A stretch of 64,000 bases of DNA from Hydrogenophaga sp. IBVHS1. Lineage in GTDB: Bacteria; Pseudomonadota; Gammaproteobacteria; Burkholderiales; Burkholderiaceae_C. The stretch lies in the NCBI RefSeq assembly GCF_002127265.1, contig NZ_NFUU01000001.1, positions 1,178,001 through 1,242,000 of the forward strand, written 5' to 3'. The notes beneath the pieces are model-generated. The model was not told the origin of the DNA, did not search any database, and saw only the letters and a program-made list of their open reading frames with translations. Both the position numbers and the translations under genes were made by a program. Below, one piece after another: positions 20,307-30,545 of this stretch (positions within the stretch are counted from its first letter, which is position 1; the number at the start of each line of letters is the position of its first letter).

Positions 20307-21440
20307 TCACTCGACCTTGAATTTGCCGTCGACCACTTTCAGCATCACACCCGTTTCATTGGTGTAGCCCCAGTGGTCATCCTTGGTCCAGTTCATCACG
20401 CCGTGCGAGAACACGGTGCGGCCCATCGTTTCGAAGGCGTCACGCAGGCCGGCGCGGAACTCGGGCGTGCCGGGCTTGCCGCTCTTGAGGGCGATCGGAA
20501 CGGCCTTGTTCAGGGCGATGGCGGCGTCGTAGCTGTGGCCGGCAAACTGGTTGCGCGTGCCGGGGCCCATGGCCTTCTCGTAGTTGGTGACGAAGTCCAC
20601 CGCCAGCTTCTTGGACGGGTGGTTTTCTGGCAACTGCTCGGCGATCACGGCCGGGCCGGAGACCACGAAGGAACCTTCCACATCCTTGCCACCAATACGC
20701 ACCAGATCGGGCGTAGCGGCCGCGTGGGTCTGGTAGATCTTGCCCTTGTAGCCGCGCTCCACGATGGCCTTGTGCGGCATGGCGGCGCCGGAGCCGGAAG
20801 CCACCACCAGGATCGCGTCGGGGTTGGCCGAGCTGAGCTTGAGGGCCTGCGGCGTCACGCTGGTGTCGGCGCGCGCGAAGCGCTCGGCGGCCAGCACCTT
20901 CATGCCGGCCTTCTCGGCCAGTGGCGTGATCGCCTTGAGCCAGAGCTCGCCATAGGCGTCGGTGTAGCCCAGGAAGCCGATGGTCTTGATGTTCTGCTTC
21001 TTCATGTGCTCGACCATGGCATAGGCCATCACGTCGTTGCCCTGCGGCAGGCGGAACATCCAGTGGTCTGCGCCCGGGGGCACGCCCACTGGCGAAGCGG
21101 CCAGTTGCACCGTCTTGGCTTCGGTGACCACCGGGGTCATGGCGGCCGCCACCGGGGTCAGGCACGAGCCGATGATCAGATCGACCTTGTCTTCGGTCAC
21201 GAAGCGGCGGGCGTTGGCAGCGCCCTTGCCCGGATCGCTCGCGTCGTCGAGGATGATGAGGTTCACCTTCTCACCCGCGATGGTTTGCGGGAACAGCTTG
21301 AGCTGGTTCTGCATGGGAATGCCCAGGCCGGAACCCGGGCCCGTGAGCGAAAGGCTCACACCGATGTTGATGTCGGCCAGCGCGGCGGTGGTGGCCAGCG
21401 CCGTGACGGCGGCGGCGATGAGGGTCTTGACGATTTTCAC
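20307..21440 (-). CDS. Liv-type ABC transporter substrate-binding protein
   Basis: The 377-residue periplasmic protein has a clean signal peptide (about residues 1-22, ending TTAALA) and the type I binding-protein fold (INIGVSLSLTGPGSGLG, then two Rossmann-like lobes). The ligand is unknown; in the hydroxycinnamate operon it is likely an aromatic acid, as for CouP. It is read after the thioesterase gene (55 bp) and before livH. Confidence 0.88.
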   Translation of the reverse strand: MKIVKTLIAAAVTALATTAALADINIGVSLSLTGPGSGLGIPMQNQLKLFPQTIAGEKVNLIILDDASDPGKGAANARRFVTEDKVDLIIGSCLTPVAAAMTPVVTEAKTVQLAASPVGVPPGADHWMFRLPQGNDVMAYAMVEHMKKQNIKTIGFLGYTDAYGELWLKAITPLAEKAGMKVLAAERFARADTSVTPQALKLSSANPDAILVVASGSGAAMPHKAIVERGYKGKIYQTHAAATPDLVRIGGKDVEGSFVVSGPAVIAEQLPENHPSKKLAVDFVTNYEKAMGPGTRNQFAGHSYDAAIALNKAVPIALKSGKPGTPEFRAGLRDAFETMGRTVFSHGVMNWTKDDHWGYTNETGVMLKVVDGKFKVE

Positions 21441-21495
21441 GGGGATGTCTCCTTCTGGGTGGTGGTGAGAAACGGAACGGGCAGGAAAAGGGGTA

Positions 21496-21915
21496 TCAGG
21501 AACACAGGGCCTTGATGTCTTCAGGCACGGGGATCGCCTTGATGCGTTCGGGCGCCTCCGGCGGGTGAATCACGAACGCGCGCGTCTCGGTGCCTTCGCA
21601 CAGCAGGTCGTCGCCGCGCTTCACCACGTGCCTGTGCATGAACACCTTCTCGCGCCACTCGGTCACGCTGGTGTGGATCTGCAGGCGTTCGCCATAGGTG
21701 GCGGGGCGAATGAACTTGGTGTGAATCTCCAGCAAGGGCGTGCCGACGATGCCGCGCGTCTTGACCAGTTCACGCCAGGGCGGCACGCCGCACTGCATGA
21801 AGAAGTTCAGAGAAGAAGCGTCCATCCACTTGGAGAAGTTGGGGAAGAACACGATACCGGCGGGGTCGCAGTCGCCGAACATCACGTCCACCTCGAAGAT
21901 CACGGTCTTGCTCAT
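21496..21915 (-). CDS. Acyl-CoA thioesterase, 4-hydroxybenzoyl-CoA thioesterase family
   Basis: The 139-residue protein has the hotdog-fold signature VMFGDCDPAGIVFFPNF, with the catalytic Asp of the 4-hydroxybenzoyl-CoA thioesterase family. It would hydrolyse an aroyl-CoA such as vanilloyl-CoA or 4-hydroxybenzoyl-CoA to the free acid, the expected last step after thiolytic chain shortening. Its start overlaps the preceding SDR stop by four bases (ATGA), so the two are translationally coupled. Substrate assignment is inferred from context. Confidence 0.85.
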   Translation of the reverse strand: MSKTVIFEVDVMFGDCDPAGIVFFPNFSKWMDASSLNFFMQCGVPPWRELVKTRGIVGTPLLEIHTKFIRPATYGERLQIHTSVTEWREKVFMHRHVVKRGDDLLCEGTETRAFVIHPPEAPERIKAIPVPEDIKALCS

Positions 21916-22676
21916 CGGGGTGCCATGCGCAAGGCGCCGTCGAGGCGGATCACTTCGCCGTTGAGGTGCGTGTTGGTGACGATGTGCGCGGCGAGTTGAG
22001 CGAACTCTTCAGGCTTGCCCAGGCGTGGCGGGAACGGGATGCTGGCCGCCAGAGAGGCCTGCACCGGCTCGGGCAGTTGTTTCATCAGGGGTGTGCTGAA
22101 GAGCCCCGGTGCGATGGTGCACACGCGGATGCCGTGCTGCGCCAGATCGCGTGCCATGGGCAGCGTCATGCCCACCAGACCGCCCTTCGATGCACTGTAG
22201 GCCTGCTGGCCCACCTGGCCGTCGAAAGCGGCCACGCTGGCGGTGAAGATCATCACACCGCGTTCGCCGTCTTCCAGCGGATCGAGCTTCGCGCAGGCGG
22301 CGGCAAACAGGCGGCTGGCGTTGTAGGTGCCGATCAGGTTGACGTTGATGACTTTCGCAAAGTCTTCCAGCGGTGCGGCGTTGCCGTCCTTGCCCACCAC
22401 GCGCTTGGCGCTGCCGATGCCGGCGATGTTCATCAGGATGCGGGCCGCGCCGTGGGCAGCGGCTGCGCCGTCGATGGCGGCCTGGAGGCTTTCGGTGTTC
22501 GTGATGTCGCACGCGAAGGCCGCGCCACCGATGTCGGCCGCCACGCGCTTCGCGTTCTCGAGGTTCACGTCGAGCACGGCAACCTTCGCGCCCAGGCGGG
22601 CCAGTTCGCGCGCAGTGGCTTCACCGAGACCCGAGCCACCACCGGTGACGAGGGCGGCGTGTCCTTGAATGTTCAT
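21912..22676 (-). CDS. SDR dehydrogenase, 3-hydroxyacyl-CoA dehydrogenase type 2-like
   Basis: The 254-residue protein has the NAD-binding TGGGSGLGEATA, the NIAGIG motif, and the catalytic YSASK tyrosine-lysine pair; overall it resembles the HSD10 group, which oxidises 3-hydroxyacyl-CoA to 3-ketoacyl-CoA. In the pathway it would act on the 3-hydroxy-3-arylpropionyl-CoA formed by the hydratase. The ATG at 22676 is chosen by homology (MNIQGHAALVTGG). It lies 16 bp after the thiolase gene. A paralogue lies at 60446-61204. Confidence 0.88.
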   Translation of the reverse strand: MNIQGHAALVTGGGSGLGEATARELARLGAKVAVLDVNLENAKRVAADIGGAAFACDITNTESLQAAIDGAAAAHGAARILMNIAGIGSAKRVVGKDGNAAPLEDFAKVINVNLIGTYNASRLFAAACAKLDPLEDGERGVMIFTASVAAFDGQVGQQAYSASKGGLVGMTLPMARDLAQHGIRVCTIAPGLFSTPLMKQLPEPVQASLAASIPFPPRLGKPEEFAQLAAHIVTNTHLNGEVIRLDGALRMAPR

Positions 22677-22692
22677 GTCGTGTGTTCCTTGT

Positions 22693-23940
22693 TCATGCTT
22701 CTGGGTTTTCAATCAGCAGGGCGATGCCCTGGCCGCCGCCCACGCAGGCGCTGGAGATGCCGTAGCGGATGCCGCTGCGCTGCAGTTCGCGCGCCAGCGT
22801 GAGCGTGAGACGAACGCCCGTGGCGGCGAGTGGGTGGCCGAGTGCAATGGCGCCGCCGTTGACGTTGAGTCGGTCCAGATCCATACCCAGCTCGCGCGCC
22901 ACGGCCAGGGTTTGTGCGCCCTGCGCTTCGTTCACTTCAAAGCGGCCGATATCGGCCAGCTTCAGGCCGGTGCGTTCCAGCAGCAAACGGATGGCCGGCG
23001 CCGGGCCGATGCCCATGATCTCTGGCGGTACGCCCACGGCGGCGGCGGCCACCACCCGCGCCAGCGGTTGTTTGCCCTGCGCTTTGGCATAGGTGCCCGA
23101 ACTCACCACGCAAGCCGCTGCCGCGTCCACCAGCGCCGAGCTGTTGCCACCGGTCTGCACGCCGCCGTCGAACACGGCTTTCAGTTTTGCCAGCACCTCC
23201 ACGGGCGAGATGCGCGGGTGTGTGTCGGTGGCGACCTCGGTGAGCTTGCCCTGCAGGCGAATGCCGCGCGGCTTGTAGCCCTCCAGCTCGAACTTCTCGC
23301 TGATCACCGGCACGATCTCGCCCGCGAGGAAGCCGCTGGCCTGGGCGGCCACCGCCCGGGCGAACGAGCTGGAGGCGAACGCGTCCACGTCTTCGCGAGA
23401 GATGCCGTATTTCTTCGCCAGGTTCTCGGCGGTCTGGATCATGTTGATGCCGGCCGCCGGGTCTTTCAGCGCTTCCCACATGTAGTCTTTGAAGCCCACG
23501 GGCGCACCGAGCTTGAAGCCGGTGCGGTGGTCGAAGGCGGCAATGGGGTTGCGCGTCATGCTCTCGGTGCCCACCACCAGCGCAGCGTCGCACGCGCCGC
23601 CTTGAATGTGTTCGCCCGCCTGGCGGAACAGCTCGAAGCCGGTGCCGCAGATGCGCTGCGCCATGAGGGCCGGCACCTCCACTGGCACACCGGCGTAGAG
23701 GCCGATGTGGCGCGGCAGGAAGAACTGGTCGAAATCACCCGGTGCCATGTTGCCGGTGACCACCGAGCCAATGTGCTCGCCCGGCACACCGGCGCGTGCC
23801 AGTGCCTCGCGTGCCGCCTTGATGCCCAGATCGGTGGGTGAAATGTGGCCGAGTGCACCGCAGTAGTCGACCATGGGCGTGCGCACGCCGTCGAGCAGCC
23901 AGACGTCGTCGAATGCGTTAAAGAATCCTCTGGAAGCCAT
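22693..23940 (-). CDS. Acetyl-CoA acetyltransferase family thiolase
   Basis: It is a thiolase that would split 3-ketoacyl-CoA with CoA to acetyl-CoA and a shortened acyl-CoA (here aroyl-CoA). Of its 415 residues the acylated Cys98 (AQRICGTGFE), the NEAQGAQ motif in place of the usual NEAFA, the LGHPLAATG histidine and the second cysteine in SACVGGGQG are all visible, so it should be active. It is read directly after the feruloyl-CoA synthetase gene (8 bp). Confidence 0.9.
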   Translation of the reverse strand: MASRGFFNAFDDVWLLDGVRTPMVDYCGALGHISPTDLGIKAAREALARAGVPGEHIGSVVTGNMAPGDFDQFFLPRHIGLYAGVPVEVPALMAQRICGTGFELFRQAGEHIQGGACDAALVVGTESMTRNPIAAFDHRTGFKLGAPVGFKDYMWEALKDPAAGINMIQTAENLAKKYGISREDVDAFASSSFARAVAAQASGFLAGEIVPVISEKFELEGYKPRGIRLQGKLTEVATDTHPRISPVEVLAKLKAVFDGGVQTGGNSSALVDAAAACVVSSGTYAKAQGKQPLARVVAAAAVGVPPEIMGIGPAPAIRLLLERTGLKLADIGRFEVNEAQGAQTLAVARELGMDLDRLNVNGGAIALGHPLAATGVRLTLTLARELQRSGIRYGISSACVGGGQGIALLIENPEA

Positions 23941-23948
23941 GTCGTGTC

Positions 23949-25802
23949 TTATTCAGGTTTCAGGATCGCGTGGAGCGTGCCGTCGTGCAGGTGCTCCACG
24001 GTTTCGGCGCGGTGGGTGAGCACGGCGCGCTGGTTGATCGACCCTTTGTCGGTAATCTCGCCGCGGTCGATGGTGGGCGGGTCGGCCAGCAGGCACAGGC
24101 GCGCTATGCGGCTGGCACTGCCGGTGGCGGTCTTGGCCAGTTCGTTGACCACGCGCTGGAAGTGCGCGAGCACCGGTGCGCTGTTGAGCACGTCGTGCAT
24201 CGGGGCGTCGGCCGGCATGCCGCTGAGTGCGCGCACGGCGCCGGTGGGGAATACCATGGCGCCCACCTCTTTCATGTTCAGGCCGGTGAGCACCACGTCC
24301 TGGATGTAGGGCGCACCTGCGGCAATGATTTTTGCGCGCAGTGGGCCCACGCTGACAAAGGTGCCGGTTGCGAGCTTGAAGTCTTCGGCAATGCGGCCGT
24401 CGAACTTCAGGCCCTGGTGGATGTCGGTCTCATCGATCCACTTCACCGCGTCGCCGGTCTTGAAGAAACCTTCTTCGTCAAACGAATCGGCGGTTTCTGC
24501 CGGCATGCGCCAGTAGCCGGGCGTGATGTTCGGTCCCTTGTAGCGCACCTCGGTCTTGCCTTCGGTATCGACCAGTTTGAGCACCAGGCCCGTCGTGGGC
24601 AGGCCCAGGTCCCCGGCCTTCACGTTGGGGCTGGTGACGAAAATGCCGAACGGGCTGGATTCCGTCATGCCCAGGCCAGTGCCCATCACGATGCGTTCCC
24701 CGATCTCCTGCTCCTGCGCCGAGTGCAGGGCGTCCCAGACCGGCTGCGCCAGCGCGGCGCCGGCGTAGAAGAACATCTGTACGCGCGAGAGCAGCGTCTT
24801 GCGCAGGGCTTCGTCGTTCTTCATCGCGTTGGCAATTGCCTCGAACCCGGTCGGCACGTTGAAGTACACCGTGGGTGCGATCTCGCGCAGGTTGCGCAGC
24901 GTCTCGGCCATGAGCGCGGGCGTGGGCTTGCCGTCGTCGATGTAGAGCGTGCCGCCATGGAAGATCACCATGCCGAAGTTGTGGTTGCCGCCAAAGGTGT
25001 GGTTCCAGGGCAGCCAGTCCACCAGCACCAGCGGCACCTCGGCCAGCACCGGCATGGATTCGCTCATCTGCTGCTGGTTGGCGCACCACATGCGCTGTGT
25101 GTTGATCACCGCCTTGGGCATCTTGGTGGAGCCCGAGGTGAACAGGAACTTGGCAATGGTGTCCGGCCCTGTGGCTGCCTGCGCGGCGTCCACCGCGGGC
25201 GTGGGCTCGGTCGCCAGCAGCGCGGCAAACGGCGTGGTGGTGCGGCCAGGCACCGTGCCTTCGGTGGTCACCAGCTCCACGCTGTTGTCCAGCGTGGCCA
25301 GCATCGCGCGCCCGTAGCGGTTCGCATCGCTCGCGAACACGAGGCCGGGCGTCAGCGTCTTCACCACGTGGTGCAGCTTGTCGAAATCCTGACTGATGAG
25401 CGAGTAGGGCGGCGAGGTGGGACAGTAGGCCACGCCGGCGTACAGGCAGCCCAGCGCGAGCAGCGCGTGTTCCAGGTCGTTCTCGCTCAGGATCAGCACC
25501 GGGCGCTCGGCCGACAGGCCACGGTTCAGCAGACCCTGGCCAATGCGGCGCGCCGCATCGAGCGCCTGGGCAAACGTGATGTGACGCCAGTCGCCCGTGG
25601 TGCCATCGGCGTTCTTCACCCGGCGAGCGAACACGGTCTGGTCGGGGCGCTCCTTCGCCCAGTGGATCAGGCGGTCGGTGATGCGCTCGGGAAACGGGCC
25701 CAGGTCTTTGGCGGCACTGAGGTAGTGCACACCTTCGTGGCCATCGCGCAGCACAGCCTGCGTGACGCCGAACTTCAGGGGGCGGTACTTTGCTGCGGTC
25801 AT
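23949..25802 (-). CDS. fcs: Feruloyl-CoA synthetase (hydroxycinnamate-CoA ligase)
   Basis: It activates ferulate, p-coumarate or caffeate to the CoA thioester with ATP via an acyl-adenylate. The 617-residue protein begins YRPLKFGVTQ, the start typical of the bacterial feruloyl-CoA synthetase branch, and carries the AMP-binding loop LFTSGSTKMPKAV and GTGLGMTESSP; the C-terminal lysine region is divergent, as in this branch. The ATG at 25802 is chosen by homology. It lies 4 bp after the hydratase gene. Confidence 0.9.
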   Translation of the reverse strand: MTAAKYRPLKFGVTQAVLRDGHEGVHYLSAAKDLGPFPERITDRLIHWAKERPDQTVFARRVKNADGTTGDWRHITFAQALDAARRIGQGLLNRGLSAERPVLILSENDLEHALLALGCLYAGVAYCPTSPPYSLISQDFDKLHHVVKTLTPGLVFASDANRYGRAMLATLDNSVELVTTEGTVPGRTTTPFAALLATEPTPAVDAAQAATGPDTIAKFLFTSGSTKMPKAVINTQRMWCANQQQMSESMPVLAEVPLVLVDWLPWNHTFGGNHNFGMVIFHGGTLYIDDGKPTPALMAETLRNLREIAPTVYFNVPTGFEAIANAMKNDEALRKTLLSRVQMFFYAGAALAQPVWDALHSAQEQEIGERIVMGTGLGMTESSPFGIFVTSPNVKAGDLGLPTTGLVLKLVDTEGKTEVRYKGPNITPGYWRMPAETADSFDEEGFFKTGDAVKWIDETDIHQGLKFDGRIAEDFKLATGTFVSVGPLRAKIIAAGAPYIQDVVLTGLNMKEVGAMVFPTGAVRALSGMPADAPMHDVLNSAPVLAHFQRVVNELAKTATGSASRIARLCLLADPPTIDRGEITDKGSINQRAVLTHRAETVEHLHDGTLHAILKPE

Positions 25803-25806
25803 GGCT

Positions 25807-26595
25807 TCAATCCTTGCTGACCTTGGCCGCACGGCCTTCCAGGAAATCGCGCACACGGGCTTTCGCCTCGGGTGCGTTCTGCACGATCGCCGCCATCAGC
25901 GCTTCGGTGAAGAAGCCCTGGTCGGCCGGTTGTTCGGCGATCCGCGGCAGCGCGTGCATCAGCGCGTAGTTGGTCAGTGGTGCGTTGCTGGCAATGCGCG
26001 TGGCCAGCTCCAGAGCCTTGTCGAGCGCGGTGCCGGTCGGCACCAGGTACTGCATGAGGCCGATGCGCTCGGCGTCAACGGCCTTGTAGACGCGGCCGGT
26101 GAACATCATGTCGGCCATGCGTGCGGCGCCGATCAGGCGTGGAATGCGCACCGAGCCGCCACCGCCCACGAAGATGCCGCGCGAGCCTTCGGGCAGCGCG
26201 AAGAAGGAGGACTCGTCGGCCACGCGGATGTGGCAGGCGCTTGCCAGCTCGAGGCCACCGCCCACCACCGCGCCGTGCAGCGCGGCCACCACGGGCACCG
26301 GGCCGGACTGCACGCAGTCCAGCGCGGCATGCCACATGCGCGAATGGTGCAGGCCCTCGCCCGCATCGCGCTCGCTCAGTTCAGAGAGGTCGAGGCCGGC
26401 GCAGAAGTGGTCGCCAGAGCCGTGGATCACGGCCGCGCGCACGCCATGCGGCATGCCCTGGAAAATGTCGCGCAGCGCGAGAATCAGGCCGTCGTTGAGC
26501 GCATTTCGCTTGGCGGGCCGGTTCAGCGTGATGACGGCGATTTCAGACGAAGCGCCTTGCAGGCTCAGCGTGATGTCGTTGGAATGGATGGGCAT
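25807..26595 (-). CDS. Crotonase-family enoyl-CoA hydratase (hydroxycinnamoyl-CoA)
   Basis: The 262-residue protein has the crotonase oxyanion-hole segments HFCAGLDLSEL and HGAVVGGGLELASACHIRVA and the catalytic Glu in FALPEGSRGIF. It would hydrate the side chain of feruloyl-CoA to the 3-hydroxy acyl-CoA. It lacks the WGIPPG stretch of the classic hydratase-lyase (Ech/HCHL) that yields vanillin, so simple hydration is more likely than retro-aldol cleavage. It is the first gene of the minus-strand operon, facing the palindrome at 26629-26647. Confidence 0.82.
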   Translation of the reverse strand: MPIHSNDITLSLQGASSEIAVITLNRPAKRNALNDGLILALRDIFQGMPHGVRAAVIHGSGDHFCAGLDLSELSERDAGEGLHHSRMWHAALDCVQSGPVPVVAALHGAVVGGGLELASACHIRVADESSFFALPEGSRGIFVGGGGSVRIPRLIGAARMADMMFTGRVYKAVDAERIGLMQYLVPTGTALDKALELATRIASNAPLTNYALMHALPRIAEQPADQGFFTEALMAAIVQNAPEAKARVRDFLEGRAAKVSKD

Positions 26596-26612
26596 GGCAA
26601 GGGTTGTTGGGC

Positions 26613-26647
26613 TTGAAGTGGCTTTGCATTATTGTTATAAACAATAA
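26613..26647 (+). promoter_or_regulatory. Promoter and palindromic operator in the divergent hydratase/amidohydrolase region
   Basis: The plus-strand promoter is TTGAAG (26613-26618), a 17-bp spacer and TATAAA (26636-26641). The -10 is covered by a perfect palindrome with 8-bp arms, TTATTGTT (26629-26636), ATA, AACAATAA (26640-26647). This AT-rich dyad is the form MarR proteins bind. It lies 34 bp upstream of the hydratase start, so one site could control both divergent operons. Confidence 0.7.
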
Positions 26648-26708
26648 CCAAAACAAGCACACCGGTCGAAAACCGACCCCGTGTTTACCCTAGGTTTCTG
26701 GAGACAAG

Positions 26709-27578
26709 ATGGACCACAAGAACCTCATCGCGATCGACATCCACACCCACGCCGAAGTGAGCTGCCGCAACCCGTTCGACAGCTACGGCGAGGAGTACGA
26801 CCGCGCGGCCGACAAGTACTTTGGCAGCAACCGCCGGCCCACCATTGCCGAGACCATTGCCTACTACCGCGAACGCAAGATCGGCCTGGTGATGTTCACC
26901 GTGGACAGCGAGGCCCAACTGGGTCGCAGGCGCATTCCCAACGAGGAAATTGCGCAGGCCGCGCGCGAAAACAGCGACATGATGATTGCCTTCGCCAGCA
27001 TCGATCCGCACAAGGGAAAAATGGGTGCGCGCGAGGCCGAGCGCCTGATCAGGGAAGAGGGTGTGAAGGGCTTCAAGTTCCATCCCACGGTGCAGGGCTA
27101 CCACCCGTACGACAAGATGGCCTGGCCGATCTACGAGGTGATCAACGCGCACAAGCTGCCGACGATTTTTCACACCGGCCACAGCGGCATCGGCTCGGGC
27201 ATGCGCTGCGGTGGCGGCCTGCGGCTGGAGTACAGCAACCCCATGCACCTGGACGACGTGGCGATCGATTTCCCCGACATGCAGATCGTCATGGCGCACC
27301 CCAGTTTCCCGTGGCAGGACGAGGCGCTGAGCGTGGCGACGCACAAACCCAATGTGTGGATCGATCTCTCGGGCTGGAGCCCGAAGTACTTCCCCAAGCA
27401 ACTGGTGCAGTACGCCAACACGCTGCTCAAGGACCGCATTCTTTTTGGCAGCGACTACCCACTGATCACGCCCGAGCGCTGGATGAAAGACTTCGAGGTT
27501 GCTGGCTTCAAGCCGGAGGTGATGCCCGGCATCCTCAAGGGCAATGCCGTGCGACTGCTGGGCCTGGACGTGCAGTGA
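26709..27578 (+). CDS. Amidohydrolase-family (TIM-barrel) protein of the hydroxycinnamate cluster
   Basis: The 289-residue protein is of the amidohydrolase-2 group: metal ligands HTHAE at residues 12-16, KFHPTVQGY, the histidine in FHTGHSG, MAHPSFPW, and the catalytic Asp of FGSDYPLITPERW. Members of this group decarboxylate or hydrolyse aromatic acids and related compounds. In Agrobacterium fabrum a ketoacyl-CoA hydrolase takes part in hydroxycinnamate side-chain removal; whether this protein is the counterpart is inference. It leads the plus-strand operon. Confidence 0.78.
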   Translation: MDHKNLIAIDIHTHAEVSCRNPFDSYGEEYDRAADKYFGSNRRPTIAETIAYYRERKIGLVMFTVDSEAQLGRRRIPNEEIAQAARENSDMMIAFASIDPHKGKMGAREAERLIREEGVKGFKFHPTVQGYHPYDKMAWPIYEVINAHKLPTIFHTGHSGIGSGMRCGGGLRLEYSNPMHLDDVAIDFPDMQIVMAHPSFPWQDEALSVATHKPNVWIDLSGWSPKYFPKQLVQYANTLLKDRILFGSDYPLITPERWMKDFEVAGFKPEVMPGILKGNAVRLLGLDVQ

Positions 27579-27588
27579 TCGCTGCGCC

Positions 27589-29427
<1,839 letters not shown>

Positions 29428-29476
29428 GAAGGCACTTCAGCCTTCTGTTTTTTTCAACCCAACCGGAGACCAACCC

Positions 29477-30517
29477 ATGACAAGATTCAACCGCCGCGCC
29501 GCATTGATGGCACTCAGTGGCCTGGCCGCCGCCACCTTCTCAGGCAGCGCGCTGGCCCAGCAGACGATCACACTGCGCCTGCACCAGTTCCTCCCGGGCC
29601 AGGCCCCGATTCCCTCGCGCGCCATTGCGCCCTGGGCGAAGAAGATCGAAACCGATTCGGGCGGTCGCATCAAGGTGCAGATTTTCAACGCCATGCAGCT
29701 TGGCGGCACGCCACCGCAGTTGTTCGATCAGGCGCGTGACGGCGTTGCCGACATCACCTGGACCGTGCTCGGCTACACGCCGGGTCGGTTCAACAAGGCC
29801 GAGGTGTTCGAGTTGCCGTTCATGAGCGGCTCGGCCGAGCAGTCATCGCGCGCGTTCCAGGAGTACGTGGAGAAGTTCGCTGCCGACGAGTTCAAGGACG
29901 TCAAGCTGCTGGCGGTGCACACGCACGGCCCAGGCCTCTTTCACACCAAGACGCCGGTGACCGGCCTGGAAAGCCTGCGTGGCATGAAGATCCGGGGCGG
30001 TTCGCGCGTGATCAACAACATGCTGGTGAAACTCGGCGCCACCCCCGTGGGCATGCCGGTGCCGGCGGTGACGGACGCACTCTCCAAGGGCACCATCGAT
30101 GGCACGACCATTCCTTGGGAAGTGACGCCTTCGCTCAAGGTGACCGAGCTGGTGAAGAACCACACCACCTTCGCAGGCGCGACCGGTCTCTACACCCAGA
30201 CGTTCGCGTTCTCGATGAACAAAGGGTCCTACGACAAGCTGCCGGCCGACCTGAAGAAGGTGATCGACGACAACTCGGGCATTGAAACCGCGGCGCTGTT
30301 TGGCCGCGCGATGGACGAGGGCGACAAGATGGGCCGCGAGATCGCCGAGAAAGCGAAGAACAACATCGTGGCGCTCGACATCGCCGAAACCCAGCGGTGG
30401 CGCCGCACGGCCGGTGCGGTGGAAACCGACTGGATCAACGAGATGAAGGGCAAGAACATCGATGGAGCGAAGCTGGTGTCGGAAGCTCGCGCGCTGATTG
30501 CCAAGTACGCAAAATGA
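29477..30517 (+). CDS. TRAP transporter substrate-binding protein DctP (copy 1)
   Basis: The 346-residue periplasmic protein (signal peptide ending SGSALAQ) has the DctP/TAXI-like family core: LRLHQFLPGQAPIPSRAIAPW, GTPPQLFDQARDGV, and the conserved Arg in MKIRGGSRVIN that holds the ligand carboxylate. It is the same length as, and by eye roughly 85% identical to, the DctP at 34775-35815. GGAG precedes the ATG. It follows the second CoA ligase and has no membrane subunits beside it. Confidence 0.92.
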   Translation: MTRFNRRAALMALSGLAAATFSGSALAQQTITLRLHQFLPGQAPIPSRAIAPWAKKIETDSGGRIKVQIFNAMQLGGTPPQLFDQARDGVADITWTVLGYTPGRFNKAEVFELPFMSGSAEQSSRAFQEYVEKFAADEFKDVKLLAVHTHGPGLFHTKTPVTGLESLRGMKIRGGSRVINNMLVKLGATPVGMPVPAVTDALSKGTIDGTTIPWEVTPSLKVTELVKNHTTFAGATGLYTQTFAFSMNKGSYDKLPADLKKVIDDNSGIETAALFGRAMDEGDKMGREIAEKAKNNIVALDIAETQRWRRTAGAVETDWINEMKGKNIDGAKLVSEARALIAKYAK

Positions 30518-30519
30518 CG

Positions 30520-30541
30520 AGGGGCGCCCAGTGGCGCCCCT
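30520..30541 (+). terminator. Hairpin after dctP copy 1
   Basis: AGGGGCGCC (30520-30528) and GGCGCCCCT (30533-30541) pair around CAGT, three bases after the dctP stop. Only a weak T-run (GCTTTC) follows. It lies between two convergent genes and may end both messages. Confidence 0.6.
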
Positions 30542-30545
30542 GCTT

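Noticed and set aside
25807..26595. Vanillin-forming hydroxycinnamoyl-CoA hydratase-lyase
   Set aside because: The expected WGIPPG stretch is missing, and no vanillin dehydrogenase is nearby; a plain hydratase fits the neighbours better. The call stays open to assay.
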